Assembly (NCBI GenBank): GCA_030386875.1
Contig: CM059560.1
Location: 33,722,183 to 33,786,182, forward strand
DNA: 64,000 bases
Source: Morinoia aosen
Lineage: Eukaryota > Arthropoda > Malacostraca > Amphipoda > Talitridae
Direction of reading: 5' to 3'
This document shows positions 22,601-31,049 of the stretch, piece after piece. A model generated the notes under the pieces. It worked only from the letters and a program-made list of their open reading frames with translations. It made no database searches and was not told the DNA's origin. The position numbers and the translations under genes were made by a program. The stretch's first letter is position 1; every line of letters begins with the position of its first letter.

Positions 22601-24830
22601 TCCTGCATGGGGCAAGGCGGCTCCGGCCAACACCAAATGTCACCTGCCGACTGCCAACTCCTGGTGAGTTACTCTAATTCTCGACAATATAGCAATCAGA
22701 ATTTAAAACCAAGACTATAGGTGTTTGATAACAATAAATAATAATGCAAAAACATATATGCGTAAGATAAATGCGCATGCTTTGTGTTTAAAATTACCAG
22801 TGTTAAGTTACTCGAATTCTCAAATAAACAACAATCACAATTCATTGCAATGACTGAAAATAATTAATGACAATCATTGCATATGGCACAAATATAATTT
22901 TGATAATTAATGCGCCTTTTGCGTCTAAAACAGCATATTTATTTTTTTAACTGACTGAGAGTACTTTCGGTTGTTTTTCCATGTTTTATAGAGCACAAAA
23001 CACCAAGTTAAGCTATTTTGATTCATTTCTTATGATACTAATCATCGACTTGTAAGTACACAGAAAAAAATATGCAATGCATGCAGAATGAGCTTACATT
23101 TTGTACTACGTGGACAGCTTAGGACGGTATCAAATGTTTGGAAATTTCTTTCTTTCTAGACCCAGTTCATGGGCTTTAAAATCGTAAACTTTAAAATATG
23201 TGCAGGGTTGATCTGTTCCAAGTTTAAATAGATTAGCTCTATTAATAAAAGAATTTGATGACCGCAAATACGATAATTTTGTCTCGCTGTGTTGGTGAAT
23301 GAGTCATAATATAGTTAATTACACGCATCGTCTCAAAAGATGAACGACGAGATCGTCAGATTGATTTAGGAAGGCAAAAACTTTCGGTTTAGGGAATATT
23401 CCCTCCGTCCTATAGTCGTGGGGAAATTTCTGAATATACCTTTAACGACAAAGAGTTGAAGTTATTTTCAGCTCCCGCAGCTTCTAGCTTTTATCAAGGA
23501 TAAAATTATTTTAATGGTTTTAATAATATCTTCCAAGGCTCACAAATATATTCTGCCTACGTAAAAATTGCAAAATAGTACGATCTGAACTGCAATGTTA
23601 CAAGACCGATGCAACAACTGTGAAATCATCATTTCTTTTTTGAACCAGGCGAAAAATGTTCTATTCATTTGAAGTAGCGTAAAATTTTTGGTCTTGACTC
23701 AAATAATGTTAGTTTTTACTACCTCCTCACCTTTGTTTCAGTGCAGCCCTAATTGAACTAAAATGACCATGTTAAGAAAAGTTTAAATGCAAATACTATT
23801 CGGACAACCAGGATCCTTCAGCAATGCTGCGTTATATTCAAAAGTTTTCAAAGTATTATCACATCGCGAACCACTATGTGTGCAAACCTTTCTGTGCACT
23901 ACCTCATATTATATTTTTTAACAAACATTTATGTTTGACCGATAAACGAAGTTCTCACTTTTATTCTATGAGTAGCTTTACCTTGTTCCATTAGAGTGTA
24001 CTTAATTGTTAATGTTACAGTTTGGAGCGCAAGAGACAGACAGCTGCTTCCGCATGGGGCTTACGACGACAGCATCGCAATTACAGCTCCTTCAGCAGAA
24101 GCAACATCACCAGCAAATGATGCAGCAGAGTTATCAAAGCCTTGCATTTCACAAGCCATTGCAGGGTACTGACCCTCAAAATACGACTGCATCTGGACAG
24201 TTTTTGCCTGGCAATAATTTACTCGATCGCAGGTCAGGAGATCGTTTCTCCGGAGCTTCGGGCGCAGGAACCACAGAAATGGGGAGCGGAAATCAAAATT
24301 TACATCAAGGGAAGTTCTTGCCTCATGTGCTGACATGTGGTCCAGCTCGACAACAACTTAACTATCAGCCGAAAACCGTTCGCCAGAAGACTCTCGACCA
24401 TGAATTTACAAGCCCGGTCTGTGTTTCGGATTCTGTTTCTGGGAACCTGCGTAGTCAACAGCAGCCACCTGAGTGGTTGGGGTCAACATCTTCTTCTTCC
24501 TTGCATGATCTCTCGTGCTTACATCAATCAAGTCATTCACCAGTTTCTTCCGGCGTCTCTCCTACAATAGGAATGAAGTTCCGAGGCCTCACAGTGGAAC
24601 CTGCCAGAAGCAGCGCAGGATTCGGAGGCCTCAATGCCAATTTATCCGTGGAGGGAAGAGGTAATCCCAAAGCTTCTGTAATGACACTTAGTAAATCTTC
24701 GGCCCCTGTAACTCACTACGTGACTCTGGGCAGGAAACCCATCCTAAAAAATCCTCTAAGAACTCCCCTAGCAGTGAGAACTGGAGTTGGCGGTTTCCTC
24801 TCCGGCAAACACCAAGAAAGCGCAGTTTGA
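1466..24830 (+). CDS. type I transmembrane lectin-like receptor: PAN-like segment, F5/8C domain, TM helix, long Q/S-rich tail (gene span)
   Basis: Recognised exons are 1466-1664, 3034-3162, 3636-3816, 4947-5135, 18871-19010, 21144-21617, 22575-22663 and 24021-24830, about 735 residues in all. Order: signal peptide starting MRLVVFFLLQ; cysteine-rich PAN/apple-like end (CAMFCSHESCDLFRYENG, then VCRV); F5/8 type C domain starting at VARGKMVAASSTY; juxtamembrane segment; TM helix with GGVGVLLLLLALGLLLARY; cytoplasmic tail of about 425 residues. F5/8C domains usually bind glycans or lipids at the cell surface, so a surface lectin/receptor role is inferred. No kinase domain follows, unlike discoidin domain receptors. 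Splice phases agree at junctions 1-2, 3-4, 5-6, 6-7 and 7-8. Junction 2-3 is off by one base. Junction 4-5 does not match with the acceptor used here, so an exon may be missing in 5.1-18.9 kb. I do not recognise a named orthologue. Confidence 0.72.
1665..3033 (+). other. intron 1
   Basis: Runs from gtaagc after 1664 to the acceptor tttttccgaag at 3033. It is AT-rich with a short ATT microsatellite near 2328-2347 and a T-rich tract before the acceptor. No gene is seen inside. Confidence 0.5.
3034..3162 (+). CDS. receptor exon 2: end of PAN-like segment and start of F5/8C
   Basis: Reads VCRVSPPAYSD and, after a short linker, VARGKMVAASSTY. The last part matches the usual first strand of F5/8 type C domains (N-A-x-G-K-x-A-x-x-S-S-x-Y). 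The start phase fits exon 1 exactly. The donor tacc|gtaagc is strong and leaves one base. Confidence 0.68.
3163..3635 (+). other. intron 2
   Basis: A 473 bp AT-rich intron from gtaagc to the acceptor gatttttcag. Nothing else seen. Confidence 0.5.
3636..3816 (+). CDS. receptor exon 3: core of the F5/8C domain
   Basis: Reads LGANTVDGDEATLFHS and then DKPWILIDLQGYVTVEKF, with HAYRFEGTQMEF at its end. This is the F5/8C core: VDGD calcium/ligand loop, PWxxIDL strand, then RF. The start leaves one base before the first codon while exon 2 also leaves one, so the junction is one base short. The donor is taken at ttt|gttaac, which fits exon 4 in phase 0. Confidence 0.68.
3817..4946 (+). other. intron 3
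   Basis: AT-rich intron ending at an acceptor of the form ccgtgctcag. Short open frames inside have no recognisable motif. Confidence 0.5.
4947..5135 (+). CDS. receptor exon 4: C-terminal half of the F5/8C domain
   Basis: Reads LLLGDAKPSAAGNFSAF, then VVGTIDGPIDEATVWYDF, and ends CSRYEAVHKYVEYPYSDYLLE. The pattern G-x-x-x-x-N-F...C-x-x-Y-x-x-V matches the last strands of F5/8C domains. It starts in phase 0, agreeing with exon 3, and ends at a good donor, gag|gtgaga, also phase 0. The usual final cysteine-containing strand (L-C-E-V-x-V) is not completed here, so the domain end probably lies in the next exon. Confidence 0.65.
6283..6411 (+). repeat. 26 bp tandem repeat, about 5 copies
   Basis: The unit contains gtactaatagcactgagtta and repeats with a period of 26 bp, measured between successive copies of cactgag (6301, 6327 and onward). 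The last unit has a gtatta variant. It sits in a GC-richer island of about 6.1-7.0 kb that has TATA-like motifs (tatataaac near 6143, cctataaatac near 6857), so the island may be an old promoter-bearing repeat. I cannot name it. Confidence 0.8.
7520..7960. other. GC-rich patch in intron 4
   Basis: Clearly richer in G+C than its surroundings, with several open frames on both strands. None shows a conserved motif, and overlapping open frames on both strands are expected from base composition alone. It could be an old mobile-element promoter or a regulatory island. Confidence 0.3.
9822..10062 (+). repeat. LTR-like unit, copy 1
   Basis: Begins TGTGCGCCCGCCAGGCATAT, with a TATA box (catataaatagg) about 20 bp in and an AATAAA signal at its end. 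Nearly identical to the units at 12711 and 13045. The layout (TG start, TATA box, poly(A) signal, about 250 bp) is that of a short solo LTR or a small LTR-derived non-autonomous element. No coding part is attached. After AATAAA this copy diverges from the other two. Confidence 0.65.
12711..12963 (+). repeat. LTR-like unit, copy 2 (left arm of inverted pair)
   Basis: The same 253 bp unit as copies 1 and 3, with one visible base difference from both near agcgg(a/c)gcattaccg. It faces copy 3 across an 81 bp spacer, so the two form a near-perfect inverted repeat with ends TGTGCGCCCG and CGGGCGCACA. Confidence 0.75.
13045..13297 (-). repeat. LTR-like unit, copy 3 (right arm of inverted pair)
   Basis: Reverse complement of copy 2 over 253 bp. 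On its own strand the unit ends AATAAActataaatcacg and is followed directly by ten A residues, as if copied from a polyadenylated RNA. No clear target duplication is seen around the pair. Family not assigned. Confidence 0.75.
17074..17433 (+). repeat. 180 bp direct tandem duplication, 2 copies
   Basis: Two copies with a period of exactly 180 bp, measured from ttcaatagtgttcgggtat at 17082 and 17262. They differ at a handful of bases. Both end ggacgccgcct. The unit has no open frame or known motif, and it is followed by a GC-rich stretch to about 17.7 kb. Confidence 0.85.
18871..19010 (+). CDS. receptor exon 5: extracellular juxtamembrane segment
   Basis: Reads SRPEWWVGGLQSGTG, VRLSIKSTSQFG, and SPPVILEADIMKVAEKRM. 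It ends aatgg|gtgaga, leaving one base that joins ga of the next exon to make glycine (KRMG-PPEE). The left border is less sure. The acceptor after ccctttgaag (18870) has the better pyrimidine tract but gives a phase that does not fit exon 4. An acceptor at 18904 (gactgcag) would fit exon 4 in phase 0. Confidence 0.55.
19011..21143 (+). other. intron 5
   Basis: Contains a GC-rich patch at 19.26-19.6 kb, then a TATAACT minisatellite (19.66-20.05 kb), then AT-rich sequence up to the acceptor gattgttctag. No other gene recognised. Confidence 0.5.
19662..20052 (+). repeat. TATAACT / CCTTAGGTG minisatellite
   Basis: About a dozen units made of taactataac blocks of variable number followed by ttgaaccttaggtgta. 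Unit length varies from about 26 to 39 bp because the inner ataact hexamer expands and contracts and a short tacc insertion is present only in the first units. Confidence 0.85.
21144..21617 (+). CDS. receptor exon 6: transmembrane helix and start of cytoplasmic tail
   Basis: Starts PPEEMSVSPVIGAVIGG. The hydrophobic run from VIGAVIGG to LGLLLARY is about 25 residues and is followed by basic and cysteine residues (ARYAPKCC), the usual stop-transfer signal with possible palmitoylation cysteines. The rest is a serine- and proline-rich cytoplasmic stretch (for example PSDPSTTSSVSGDD). The acceptor is gttctag|ga and the donor acag|gtaagc. Both phases match the flanking exons. Confidence 0.75.
22183..22490 (+). 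repeat. 52 bp tandem repeat, 6 copies, in intron 6
   Basis: Units start acactgctatt at 22183, 22235 and 22287 with exact 52 bp spacing, then three more. Each carries cttatgaacaggatcaa and ends in ttaatattcc. Copies differ by a few substitutions; the last is shortened. Confidence 0.9.
22575..22663 (+). CDS. receptor exon 7: short cytoplasmic exon
   Basis: An 89 bp exon between ttggtgtccag and ctg|gtgagt. Its two-base start completes the codon begun in exon 6, giving GT-D-PAAMTRSGSCMGQGG, then GQHQMSPADCQLL. It ends in phase 0, as exon 8 requires. There is no recognisable domain. The support is splice signals plus phase on both sides. Confidence 0.62.
22664..24020 (+). other. intron 7
   Basis: AT-rich, from gtgagt to the acceptor aatgttacag. 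No repeats of note and no other open frame with motifs. Confidence 0.5.
24021..24830 (+). CDS. receptor exon 8: terminal cytoplasmic tail
   Basis: Encodes 269 residues from FGAQETDSCFRM to GKHQESAV and a stop. It begins with a glutamine-rich run (SQLQLLQQKQHHQQMMQQS), then a serine/glycine-rich, low-hydrophobicity stretch likely to be disordered. The C-terminal half has VTHYVTLGRKPILKN, which might be a short binding or phosphorylation motif, and the end ESAV resembles a class I PDZ-binding tail (S/T-x-V). Both are inference from pattern only. Confidence 0.68.
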   Translation, partial: FGAQETDSCFRMGLTTTASQLQLLQQKQHHQQMMQQSYQSLAFHKPLQGTDPQNTTASGQFLPGNNLLDRRSGDRFSGASGAGTTEMGSGNQNLHQGKFLPHVLTCGPARQQLNYQPKTVRQKTLDHEFTSPVCVSDSVSGNLRSQQQPPEWLGSTSSSSLHDLSCLHQSSHSPVSSGVSPTIGMKFRGLTVEPARSSAGFGGLNANLSVEGRGNPKASVMTLSKSSAPVTHYVTLGRKPILKNPLRTPLAVRTGVGGFLSGKHQESAV

Positions 24831-26259
24831 GTTAACTTTTCGCCGTTTTCTACCATGTGTCAAACGTTGAATGGTCTATTTCGACAATCTAGCGTTGTTG
24901 TGCAAAAGAATTCATCCAATGTTTTCCTTATTTGACTTCCTATATTGTACTTTGATTAACTAAATTGCGTGATGGGTGAGGAATTTCTTTTCTTGAAAAA
25001 GAACAATGTAAAAAAATTTCATTGCTTCGAAAGTAATGATGCATTCCAAACATATTCATTTTGTTAGAACTGAGATAATCATAGCAAAATGTGGAAAACA
25101 TGGACTCCTCTGAAATGTTCCTTCTCTAAATTCTTAGGTCGATAATTGTGCTGTTTATTTAATCAGGTAATATACGTGGAAAAGAATGCGTTTCTCAAAT
25201 GGATTTATTCTGAATGTAGGTACATGTGATACAAATTGAGGTGTCGGAAAGTGAGCCTGACAGAGGACAAATTATTTTCTATTCTATGATGGTTCAGAAA
25301 GCTACATTATCTTAGAAAAATGGCGCTGCATCTCATATTTACAGTAGCTCCTGATCTTTTCTTAGTTGACTTTTTAAGCTATTCCTGAAAATATGATTCC
25401 AAAGTAGTGTTGACGCATTGTTAATTTTTGGAAGGATATCAATATCTAAAAATCTTCAAATTATTTTGTAACCCAACACGCACGGCAAGAAGATAACATT
25501 TTTATCATTTGAAGGATAATTCGATCAGTAAAATGCGGAAAGAATACAAGTTTGATAAACATTCTCAAGCCTCATTGAAAACATCTTCAAATTGCGATTT
25601 AAAGCACATTTTAGTCATATTCAGTGTTTTTCACTTTACTAGCTTAATTTTACTTTAAGTATCTAATAGCTATTTCTCTTTGAAATTAATTGTCGAAGCA
25701 GAAATGTCTTTCCTAATACATGAACGGGTAAATCGCATCTGCTCCAGACCTGAATCCAAAAAATTTACATTTTCGGATTATTTTACGGTATATCTATGGA
25801 TTTGATGAGTGTTCTTAGTTTTTAACCACATGCGCAGCTCATTGATATGGTCTTAGGGTCTATCTTTTATCGCATTTTGAAGTGAAACATGTTCTCTCCT
25901 ATCGAGAATTTTTGTCCTTAATTCCAACTGGACGGTAAGAAATTTTAGCAGGTGTGTCTACAGTAAAACTCTCACAAGTGAAGAAATGATGTTTGTCAGT
26001 GTGTTGTTCTGGAACAAAATCTTGTGCTCCTAGCTCAAATATACAAAGTTATTTAAGAAACGCACAGCATGATTTCACAGAAGTAATTAATTTAATAACG
26101 ACTTATTTAGTCTATAATTTTGTGATCTCTCCCTCTCTTGAACAATTAACAGGATGATAGACAAAATACCCTGACGAATATCCTCAGTTCATCCCTGAGT
26201 TCTTCCGAAGCATTTGTCAGTGTTCACTCTGAGGATTTAGATGAAGGAAATTTAACCTG
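24831..26259. other. 3' flank of the receptor gene
   Basis: AT-rich sequence that should include the 3' UTR. I see no second gene and did not find a poly(A) signal I would defend. Confidence 0.35.
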
Positions 26260-26267
26260 GTGACCAG

Positions 26268-26470
26268 GGTTGCGGAGTCGGAGTCGGAGTCGCCGGAGTC
26301 GCATGTTTTAGGGTGGAGTCGGAGTCGGAGTCGCTTTTCCGAATGTAGTGAAGTCGGAGTCGCTTTTCCGAATGTGGTGGAGTCGGAGTCGCTTTTCCGA
26401 ATGTGGCGGAGTCGGAGTCGTTCATTCGGATGTGGTGGAGTCGAGGTTGGAGTCGCTATTTTTTGGTGCC
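26268..26470 (+). repeat. GGAGTC-based simple and tandem repeat
   Basis: Hexamer runs of ggagtc alternate with a longer unit carrying cttttccgaatgtggtgg. Open frames read across it only because GGAGTC has a period that is a multiple of three. Related GGAGTC arrays are known in various animal genomes. Confidence 0.85.
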
Positions 26471-26479
26471 TTTGAATCT

Positions 26480-26905
26480 AATTTTTGCTAAAAATTATCA
26501 TGATTGCTTAAGACCAAAAAGTAAACAAAACAGAGTTGAAATACTTTACTGAGAAACTGGAAAAAAAGCAATATTTTTGTTGATTATTTTGTTCGTTTTT
26601 GAACCTATTACCAAATACTGTCATTGATATCTAGTCATTGTGGGTTCGCACACACACACACACACACACACACATACATATATATATACGAGTATGAGAT
26701 ACCGACGAGTACGAAACATAATTTTCGTACTGGAGCAATAATGCATATTTTGCAGTTAAAAAGCAGGAATTAATAGTTGAGAGCATCGCAAATTCATTCT
26801 GTTTATTTCCGTTTCGTTCATTTCCTCCTCAGTTAATGTACAGGAAGTAGAAACTAGTAAATGAGTTGCAACTTACTTGCAGAACAGCATTGTACTCATA
26901 AAGAG
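26480..26905 (+). repeat. dispersed repeat R, copy 1 (intact)
   Basis: Shares with 27390-28150 the blocks gttgaaatac, accaaatactgtcattgatat and a 250 bp tail containing tatttccg(t)tcgtt and gcaaattcattc. It contains a CA/TA microsatellite at 26648-26690. Unknown family, no coding sequence. Confidence 0.6.
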
Positions 26906-27389
26906 TGGTAACTCTGCACGCTCTTAATGTGTCAACATTCTCTATCAGTGGTTCCTTATAACGGTCTTTTCTAGTCTTTCTATTGGTTGTGCTATGATGT
27001 ATTGATAATGACTAGACTTTCTAGAAACCTAAAGTTATGTTGTGATCATAAATATTTGTAGTCTTTAGGTTATGATACATTGATGATGACTAGTCTTTGC
27101 CTAAACCTGAAGCTATGGTTTGATACAAAAAGACTTCTATCGTATGACCCATCAAAAAGTAAACAAATATAAGTTATGTTTTTTCAGCTATTAAGGCCAA
27201 TCAAAACAACCATATGTATCGAATAAAAGAGAAATATATTGTCTTTAATAACATCCAAGAATAATTTAACATATCGTCCTTTCTCCTTGATAACCCGGCG
27301 CAGACGTGGGATCACCTGATCACACGTGGCCCGCACAGTTTCGACGACAATTTCTGCTCGAGATTTAGTCAGTTTTTTTGCTAAAATAT
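26906..27389. other. AT-rich interval with a small internal duplication
   Basis: Near 26994-27120 the block gtgcta/ttgatgatgactag(a/t)ctttct/gc...aaacct(a/g)aagttatg appears twice. An 88-codon open frame on the minus strand (27184-27450) reads IKAERLRRVIKEKG-like basic sequence but has no recognised domain. Confidence 0.35.
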
Positions 27390-27481
27390 GTTTATAATTG
27401 TTTAAAACCGACATTAAAAAAACAACGTTGAAATACGTAACCAACAACATAGAAAATAATCAATGTTTTTGATGACTTTTT

Positions 27482-27493
27482 TGTTCAAAGTAA
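27482..27493 (+). repeat. target-site duplication, left (tgttcaaagtaa)
   Basis: The 12 bp tgttcaaagtaa occurs here and again at 27865-27876, immediately on either side of the inserted SINE. Confidence 0.85.
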
Positions 27494-27864
27494 CCCCCCC
27501 CCCCCCTCAGGGGGATACAATTAATGTATCTATGGGAATTGGCGCTCCCAGGGGGATAATGTGTGGGCCCGAGCTAAAGGTTAGGTAGGCTTTCTTTTTG
27601 TTAAAATAGCATAGGTTTTTGTTTTGTTACGGACCATCTTTTTTCGGTTCACTGCTGTCCTGTTTTTTCAGCACCTACTACTTTCTTCTTCAACTTTGAC
27701 CTTGTTTCATGAACTTCTTTCTCATCTTACTGTTTCTATGCCTTTTCTGCATAGATTCCACGTTCCCTTAACTCCATACTAAATGGTGCCTTCTTCCTTC
27801 CTCTCTTTGGATCTCATTAGTTGAGGATAGGGAGGCTTAAACTAACTAATAATCTAATCTAATC
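27494..27864 (+). mobile_element. SINE-like retroposon, copy 1
   Basis: A 371 bp element bounded by a 12 bp target duplication. It begins with a C run, then tcagggggatacaa, contains gagctaaaggttaggtaggc and ttccctcactccatact-like blocks, and ends in a taatc/aatct repeat tail. A direct repeat of this length, a simple-repeat tail and no coding sequence fit a LINE-mobilised SINE. I do not see a convincing tRNA head, so the promoter type is open. Relatives: 43217-43602 and a diverged 39845-40045. Confidence 0.75.
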
Positions 27865-28639
27865 TGTTCAAAGTAATAAACAGAGTCTCTTTACCTATTA
27901 TTACCTAATACTGTCATTGATATCAAGTCATTACATATATTTGCTAAGTACGAGTACGGAATTTAATTTTCATACGGGATTGATAATGTATATTTTATTG
28001 AAAAATAACAGGAACTAGTCATTCAAATTATTGCAAATCTATTCGGTTTATTTCAGTCTCGTTTAAATATATTAGCAGTATACATAAAAAACTAGTAATA
28101 AATGTGTTACGAGCTACTTGCAGGGCAGCTCAGCTAATGCACTACATTTAGATTCAGGTAGCATTTAAATATTTTGTATTTAAATGCAGTTCTTAAACCC
28201 TTTTTAATTGTATTTAAATACAAAGTACTTAAATGCTTTTAAAATATTTAATAGTATGTTTTATCATTTAGGCCTAATACAATAAAGTCAGAGTAAAAAC
28301 GGCATAAGTAAAACACAAAAACTGTTATTTAGCCTAAATAAAACATATAATAAAAGAATTATCCCCAAAACCAAACATGTAACACACAACGTGTGTTAAC
28401 AGTATTCTTCCGAGCGTCTCGCATTGGCGTGTCTTCGTTTCAAATAAGCATGTCCAAACGTGTGGCGACATGTTGTTGACTCAAATATATAAAACCAGTG
28501 CGATGTGCAGTGTTGCCTATTTACCCCGAAACGGGCTAAATTCAATCTTTTTATAACTTTTTAGGCAGCAAAAATAACGAATTAGCCCCAGCGCCTTTTT
28601 TAGTCCGAAAGAGATAATCTAGCCCTATTCTTAGCCTGC

Positions 28640-28880
28640 TATTGCTCTTGATCAGAAGAACAGCCAATTTTTTAACTTCAATCCAAGGAAATCGGATTGC
28701 CCCGTCGTTTGATCGAAAGCGTGGCCACATCTCACTTGTGCTCGTGAGTCAGCCATCTTCAGCCCCAGTTGAACGCTTGTTTTCCTTCGAAGGAATAACT
28801 CTGTCCCCAACTATAGGACCAAACATTTGAAAAACTTGTTCTCTCGAAGGCTAATCGAGAGATCATGCAACAACTTTAGT
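28640..28880 (+). pseudogene. hAT transposase C-terminal dimerisation region, broken
   Basis: One frame reads LVSQPSSAPVERLFSFEGIT then LSPTIGPNI, matching the hAT dimerisation signature (S-S-A-P-x-E-R-x-F-S-x-x-G). It meets a stop at about 28828. The expected next block, LVLSKANREIMQQL, is in another frame just downstream (about 28837-28880), so there is a frameshift as well. The N-terminal catalytic part is not recognisable upstream. Function lost. Confidence 0.72.
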
Positions 28881-29080
28881 AAGGTTGGTGCGTTGCCAGA
28901 TCACTAAGTATAACAATGATTCTTTCTAGTCCCGAACGATAGTTAATATAAGCATTTAATTTTTAAGCATGTTTATTTTTTTGTTAATGCATTCGTTACA
29001 TCAGAATTACATTTTATTTGTAAATTTGTTTTCTTTCAGGCACTCTTTATATATGCTATAATAATATATTTTTTGATGTA

Positions 29081-29370
29081 TGTAAAAAGTATTTGAAATG
29101 TATTTAAATACTTTTCCGAATATTCAGTATATGGTATTTCAGTACTTTTTCAAAATGTATTTAGTATTTCCAAAGTTTTTCATTATGTTTTTAGTGTTAG
29201 GTATTTAAATACTTTTTTGGCAAGTATTTAGTATTTAAATACTTTTTGGCCAGTATTTAGTATTTAATTACTTTCTTGGCAAGTATTTAGTATTTAGATA
29301 CATTTTTGGGCAAGTATTTAGTATTTAAATACTTTTTTGGCAAGTATTTAGTATTTAAATACATTTGCAG
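29081..29370 (+). repeat. TATTTAAATAC-rich array
   Basis: About six to eight imperfect units of roughly 30-50 bp built on agtatttagtatttaaatac and ttttttggca. Likely the subterminal array of the hAT element above. Confidence 0.7.
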
Positions 29371-29390
29371 ATACAGATTACAGTTTGGTA

Positions 29391-31005
29391 TACACAACCA
29401 CAGAACAACTAAGCTGCCAAATGCAAGTTACTAATTTCAGTAGACGTGCCGTTGGGTAATATATGGCTTATAAGTTAGTCATCTCCGTTTTAGCTTATTG
29501 TGTCTAAATTAGTGAATAGTGACCATAAAAATGTACGTCGAGGTTAAGATCAATCCATAAAGAAATAATAATCTTTCAAAACGTAAGTAACATTTTCACT
29601 TTCTGTCTAATCGTTGTCATGAAGTGGTTTACGTGACTCAATGATCATTCAGAAAGTAAATATATGGGTGTTTGAACTTTGAAGTGACATAACTAGGCAA
29701 GATCATGACTGCTGCTGTGAACAGTGCCACGGAAAACTGCAAATTTTGCTATTTCATAGCTTGATCAAAGCTGATCTGGTTATACTTCCGAAGCGTTAGC
29801 TATTTTCGGTAAAAAATAACGCCCAAGATATCGGCTATAAATTTGGCAAGTGTTCAATACATGAAAGTATTTTCCAGCTAAATTTAAGATTAACACCTAT
29901 TTCCGGTTCATTTACTATAATGATTATTCAAAAACACTTTCAACACGAAATTGTTTGATTTTTTTGTCGACTATTCAAACGAAAACTGAACGCGTTCGAT
30001 CTTCGATGAAGCATGTTCAGTTTCTTTGCGGTCATTTATGCCACAGACCATATGTTGTTCACTCGGGGCTTATCGAGGCATTGAGATCGTGCTCACACAG
30101 CCTCAGGTCTTGACCACTGTGAGTGACAGGAGTCTTGAGATACTAATTCTCACTGTTTTCTGAATCTCTGATGCGGCACTTTGATCACTATACTGTTCTC
30201 TATTTTGGCTAGGCTGTTGAGGAACCTGTGGGAAACCTGAAACAAAAGAAACGCACACACACCCACACAAGCACACATCCATCCTCACATTTTACTAGAA
30301 AGTTGTAAAAAGTGCATAGTTCAATTGTTATCTTACAACAGTGAAGATTCGTCCCATCTATGAAGTTTAATGTGTGGGTATATGTGTGCAGCTATATAGA
30401 ATAAGTAGTTCAGGGTTGATAAATTGCCTCGGTAAGGTTGATATGTCATGAAATGATAGAGGCATTTGAGAGAAAGAAAACTTGAGAAAGAGAGGGAGGG
30501 TATGAGAGACATGAGAATAATCCAGAGCTGAGCAGGTAGATTTTCTGACTTCTATGGTACAGGGTATATATTTGTAATAGGAGGGAGCAATTATGTTTTC
30601 AGAGAAGATATAGTCACCTGTTTTGTTTTTCCCATCCCTTCCTGCGTAAATGTTCTTGAATACTATATTGAGCACCACATGCATCTCAACAGTTGATCTA
30701 ATGAGGCTCCAGCCTGGGCAGGGCAGCCTGGAGGCTCCAGGGTTGCATGACTATTTTGAAGAAAGATGCCTGTGTGCAAGGTCTCTGAAGGAGCAATACA
30801 AGGAAAAATTTGAGACATCACCCAGCGCATGTGTTAGTAATAACTACTAAATATGACTACTGAGTTACACAGGGTGATGCCTCAAACTCTGTCAGAGTTA
30901 TATCAGTTATTACTGCAGGGATCCAGAAGGAATGGTCTCACATACAAGTTCAAAGGATATGCAAATAATTATATGGAGTGTGGGTTAGACCAGAGTAAGG
31001 GTAAA
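29391..31005. other. intergenic stretch before the LINE
   Basis: AT-rich. It contains a CA-rich patch at 30.25-30.29 kb and a stretch near 30.70-30.98 kb with short open frames (for example around MTTELHRVMPQTLSELY) that carry no known motif. Nothing else supported. Confidence 0.35.
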
Positions 31006-31012
31006 ATACTGG
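31006..31012. repeat. LINE target-site duplication, left (atactgg)
   Basis: atactgg here and at 36808-36814 flank the LINE exactly at its (TAA)n tail and its 5' end. Confidence 0.7.
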
Positions 31013-31049
31013 TTATTATTATTATTATTATTATTATCGGTAAATTGTC

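Larger units (their letters stand above)
27390..28150 (+). repeat. dispersed repeat R, copy 2 (split by a SINE)
   Basis: The left part (27390-27493) and right part (27865-28150) together match copy 1 in order. Between them lies a 371 bp SINE. This copy shows what the empty site looked like. Confidence 0.65.
28140..29390 (+). mobile_element. degraded hAT DNA transposon
   Basis: A transposase remnant (28640-28880) lies between two arms rich in tatttaaata palindromes. The left arm is at 28160-28260 and the right arm at about 29080-29370, where gtatttagtatttaaatact recurs several times. Subterminal repeats of this kind are common in hAT elements. The exact ends and the 8 bp target duplication were not identified, so the limits are approximate. 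Confidence 0.55.

Noticed and set aside
1466-24830. Discoidin domain receptor tyrosine kinase
   Set aside because: An F5/8C domain and TM helix are present, but the tail ends at 24830 without any kinase motif.
26260-26475. 71-codon frame of ESESESP/SRSRF repeats
   Set aside because: Pure translation of the GGAGTC repeat.
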